Below, piece by piece: positions 58,223 to 58,960 of a stretch of DNA of 58,960 nt. Made by a program: the position numbers and the translations under genes. Position 1 is the first letter of the stretch. Every line of letters starts with the position of its first letter. The DNA is from an uncultured Pelagibacteraceae bacterium (GTDB taxonomy: Bacteria; Pseudomonadota; Alphaproteobacteria; Pelagibacterales; Pelagibacteraceae), in NCBI GenBank assembly GCA_902576395.1, contig CACGVB010000005.1, forward strand, positions 1-58,960. The letters run 5' to 3'. The notes beneath the pieces were generated by a model that was not told the origin of the DNA, searched no databases, and saw nothing but the letters and a program-made list of their open reading frames with translations.

Positions 58223-58960
58223 GATTTTAATTTCTGCTTCTTTTTTTTTGTTTGTTCTATCAGCCCAAGCTCAGGAAGTTAAAGAGATTTGGTCAGAAAT
58301 TGAAAAAAAAGAGATAAAAAATACTGAACAAAAAAATGATGTAGACACATCTATTAATACAGACCAGCTTGAAGGTGTCAAAGTAAAACTTTCTGATGAG
58401 AATATTGTAGTAGATCAAAATTTAGATAATTCTGATATTCTGCTGGCTGGATTGTTTGACCCTGATGACAACGACCTAAACCTTAATATGTGGTCAAAAA
58501 CAGATGGAATAAAAATAAAAAAGTTGCTGGAACAAATACAATCTAAAAATTTATCAAGTTTCTCTGAAAAATTAATGGACGTAGCATTATTAACAAACTC
58601 TTATATTCCAAATCAAAACTTTTCATTACATGAATTTGAAAATTTCACACTTGACCATCTAATTAAAAAAAAAGATTTTGATTTAGTTGAAGAATTTATT
58701 CAAAAAAATTCATCAATAAAAGATAAAGAGAGACTCATAAAACACGTAGCTGATTATTACTTGTCATTAAACAAAATAGAAAATTCATGCTCTGCTGTTG
58801 ATAGTTTAAGTTTAATTACCGATGAATACTTAACATATTTCAAAATTTATTGCTTAATAACTCAGAATAAAAAAGATGAGGCTCAGTTGTTGTTTGATCT
58901 TAACTCGGAACTAGATATTTTAAATGACTTTTTTGTTAAAAAGTTTGAAGTATTAATGGG
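58197..58960 (+). CDS. exported protein, N-terminal 254 residues (partial at window end)
   Basis: The frame starts at ATG 58197 and remains open to the last base. It begins MKISKQLSKILISASFFLFV, a signal peptide with LSAQAQE as the likely cleavage site. The mature part starts with a Glu/Lys-rich stretch, then DILLAGLFDPDDNDLNLNMW, and repeated short helical segments (KKDFDLVEEFIQKN, HVADYYLSLNKIENSCSAVD) that look like TPR/Sel1-type helical pairs. Two Cys (ENSCSAVD and IYCLIT) may form a disulfide. It is probably a periplasmic protein; function is not recognised. It overlaps the 60-residue membrane-protein gene by 26 nt. Confidence 0.75.
   Translation, partial: MKISKQLSKILISASFFLFVLSAQAQEVKEIWSEIEKKEIKNTEQKNDVDTSINTDQLEGVKVKLSDENIVVDQNLDNSDILLAGLFDPDDNDLNLNMWSKTDGIKIKKLLEQIQSKNLSSFSEKLMDVALLTNSYIPNQNFSLHEFENFTLDHLIKKKDFDLVEEFIQKNSSIKDKERLIKHVADYYLSLNKIENSCSAVDSLSLITDEYLTYFKIYCLITQNKKDEAQLLFDLNSELDILNDFFVKKFEVLM

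Overview
The window is a strongly A+T-rich, very densely packed chromosomal segment that I read as an alphaproteobacterium of the SAR11 (Candidatus Pelagibacter) type. The basis is A/T-dominated codon use and Lys/Ile/Asn-rich proteins, intergenic gaps that are mostly 0-60 nt, many 1-4 nt stop/start overlaps (TAATG, ATGA), and typically alphaproteobacterial gene neighbourhoods: dut-coaBC-ubiB-ubiE next to mutM-rpsT-dnaA-dnaN, argH-small lipoprotein-lysA, fdxA-carD-Suv3-like helicase, and bolA beside J-protein-cobS-cobT. No phage, transposase, IS or CRISPR array is visible, and no gene-free stretch exceeds 300 nt. Genus-level assignment is inference.

Layout. 1-975: end of an Fe-S oxidoreductase and a DUF3501 gene. 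968-6067 (minus): SH3-like exported protein, MoeB/ThiF, Dut, CoaBC, UbiB, UbiE. 6101-10063 (plus): frameshifted mutM, rpsT with a nearly leaderless promoter, a 266-nt A+T-rich gap, dnaA, dnaN. 10060-13527 (minus): PlsC-like acyltransferase, lysA, a 54-residue LptM-like lipoprotein, argH. 13551-15365 (plus): TlpA thioredoxin, serine esterase, HNH protein. 15366-16976 (minus): Coq7, DsbB, YqaA-like membrane protein. 17034-19162 (plus): tRNA-Leu(CAA), acyl-CoA synthetase, then a separate unit with promoter, 5' hairpin, 27-residue Lys-rich protein and terminator. 19161-23194 (minus): CarD with a Lys-rich N-terminal tail, ferredoxin FdxA, TerB-like protein, Suv3-like helicase.

23356-32759: acetoacetyl-CoA synthetase, a thioesterase, tRNA-Arg(ACG), then a pyruvate dehydrogenase operon in which the lipoyl domain sits on the N-terminus of E1 (AceE) while E2 has none, coupled to a gamma-butyrobetaine-hydroxylase-like dioxygenase. 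A DMT transporter and uppP follow. 32780-38867: tandem hairpins ahead of gltD-gltB (glutamate synthase). 38860-49317: a hydrolase (minus), a glycosyltransferase, then the translation block thrS-infC-rpmI-rplT-pheS-pheT-lepA-tRNA-Ser(GGA). 49490-52828: a short GyrB and a RegB-like sensor kinase. 52825-56390: cobT, cobS and a J-protein (minus), with bolA divergent. 56382-57984: aroB and aroK (minus). 58040-58960: a 60-residue membrane protein and the start of an exported protein cut by the window edge.

The most unusual items are the E1-borne lipoyl domain with a lipoyl-less E2, the paired Lys-rich proteins around carD, the hairpin array before gltDB, CobS/CobT with no visible cobalamin context, and the one-base homopolymer frameshift in mutM.
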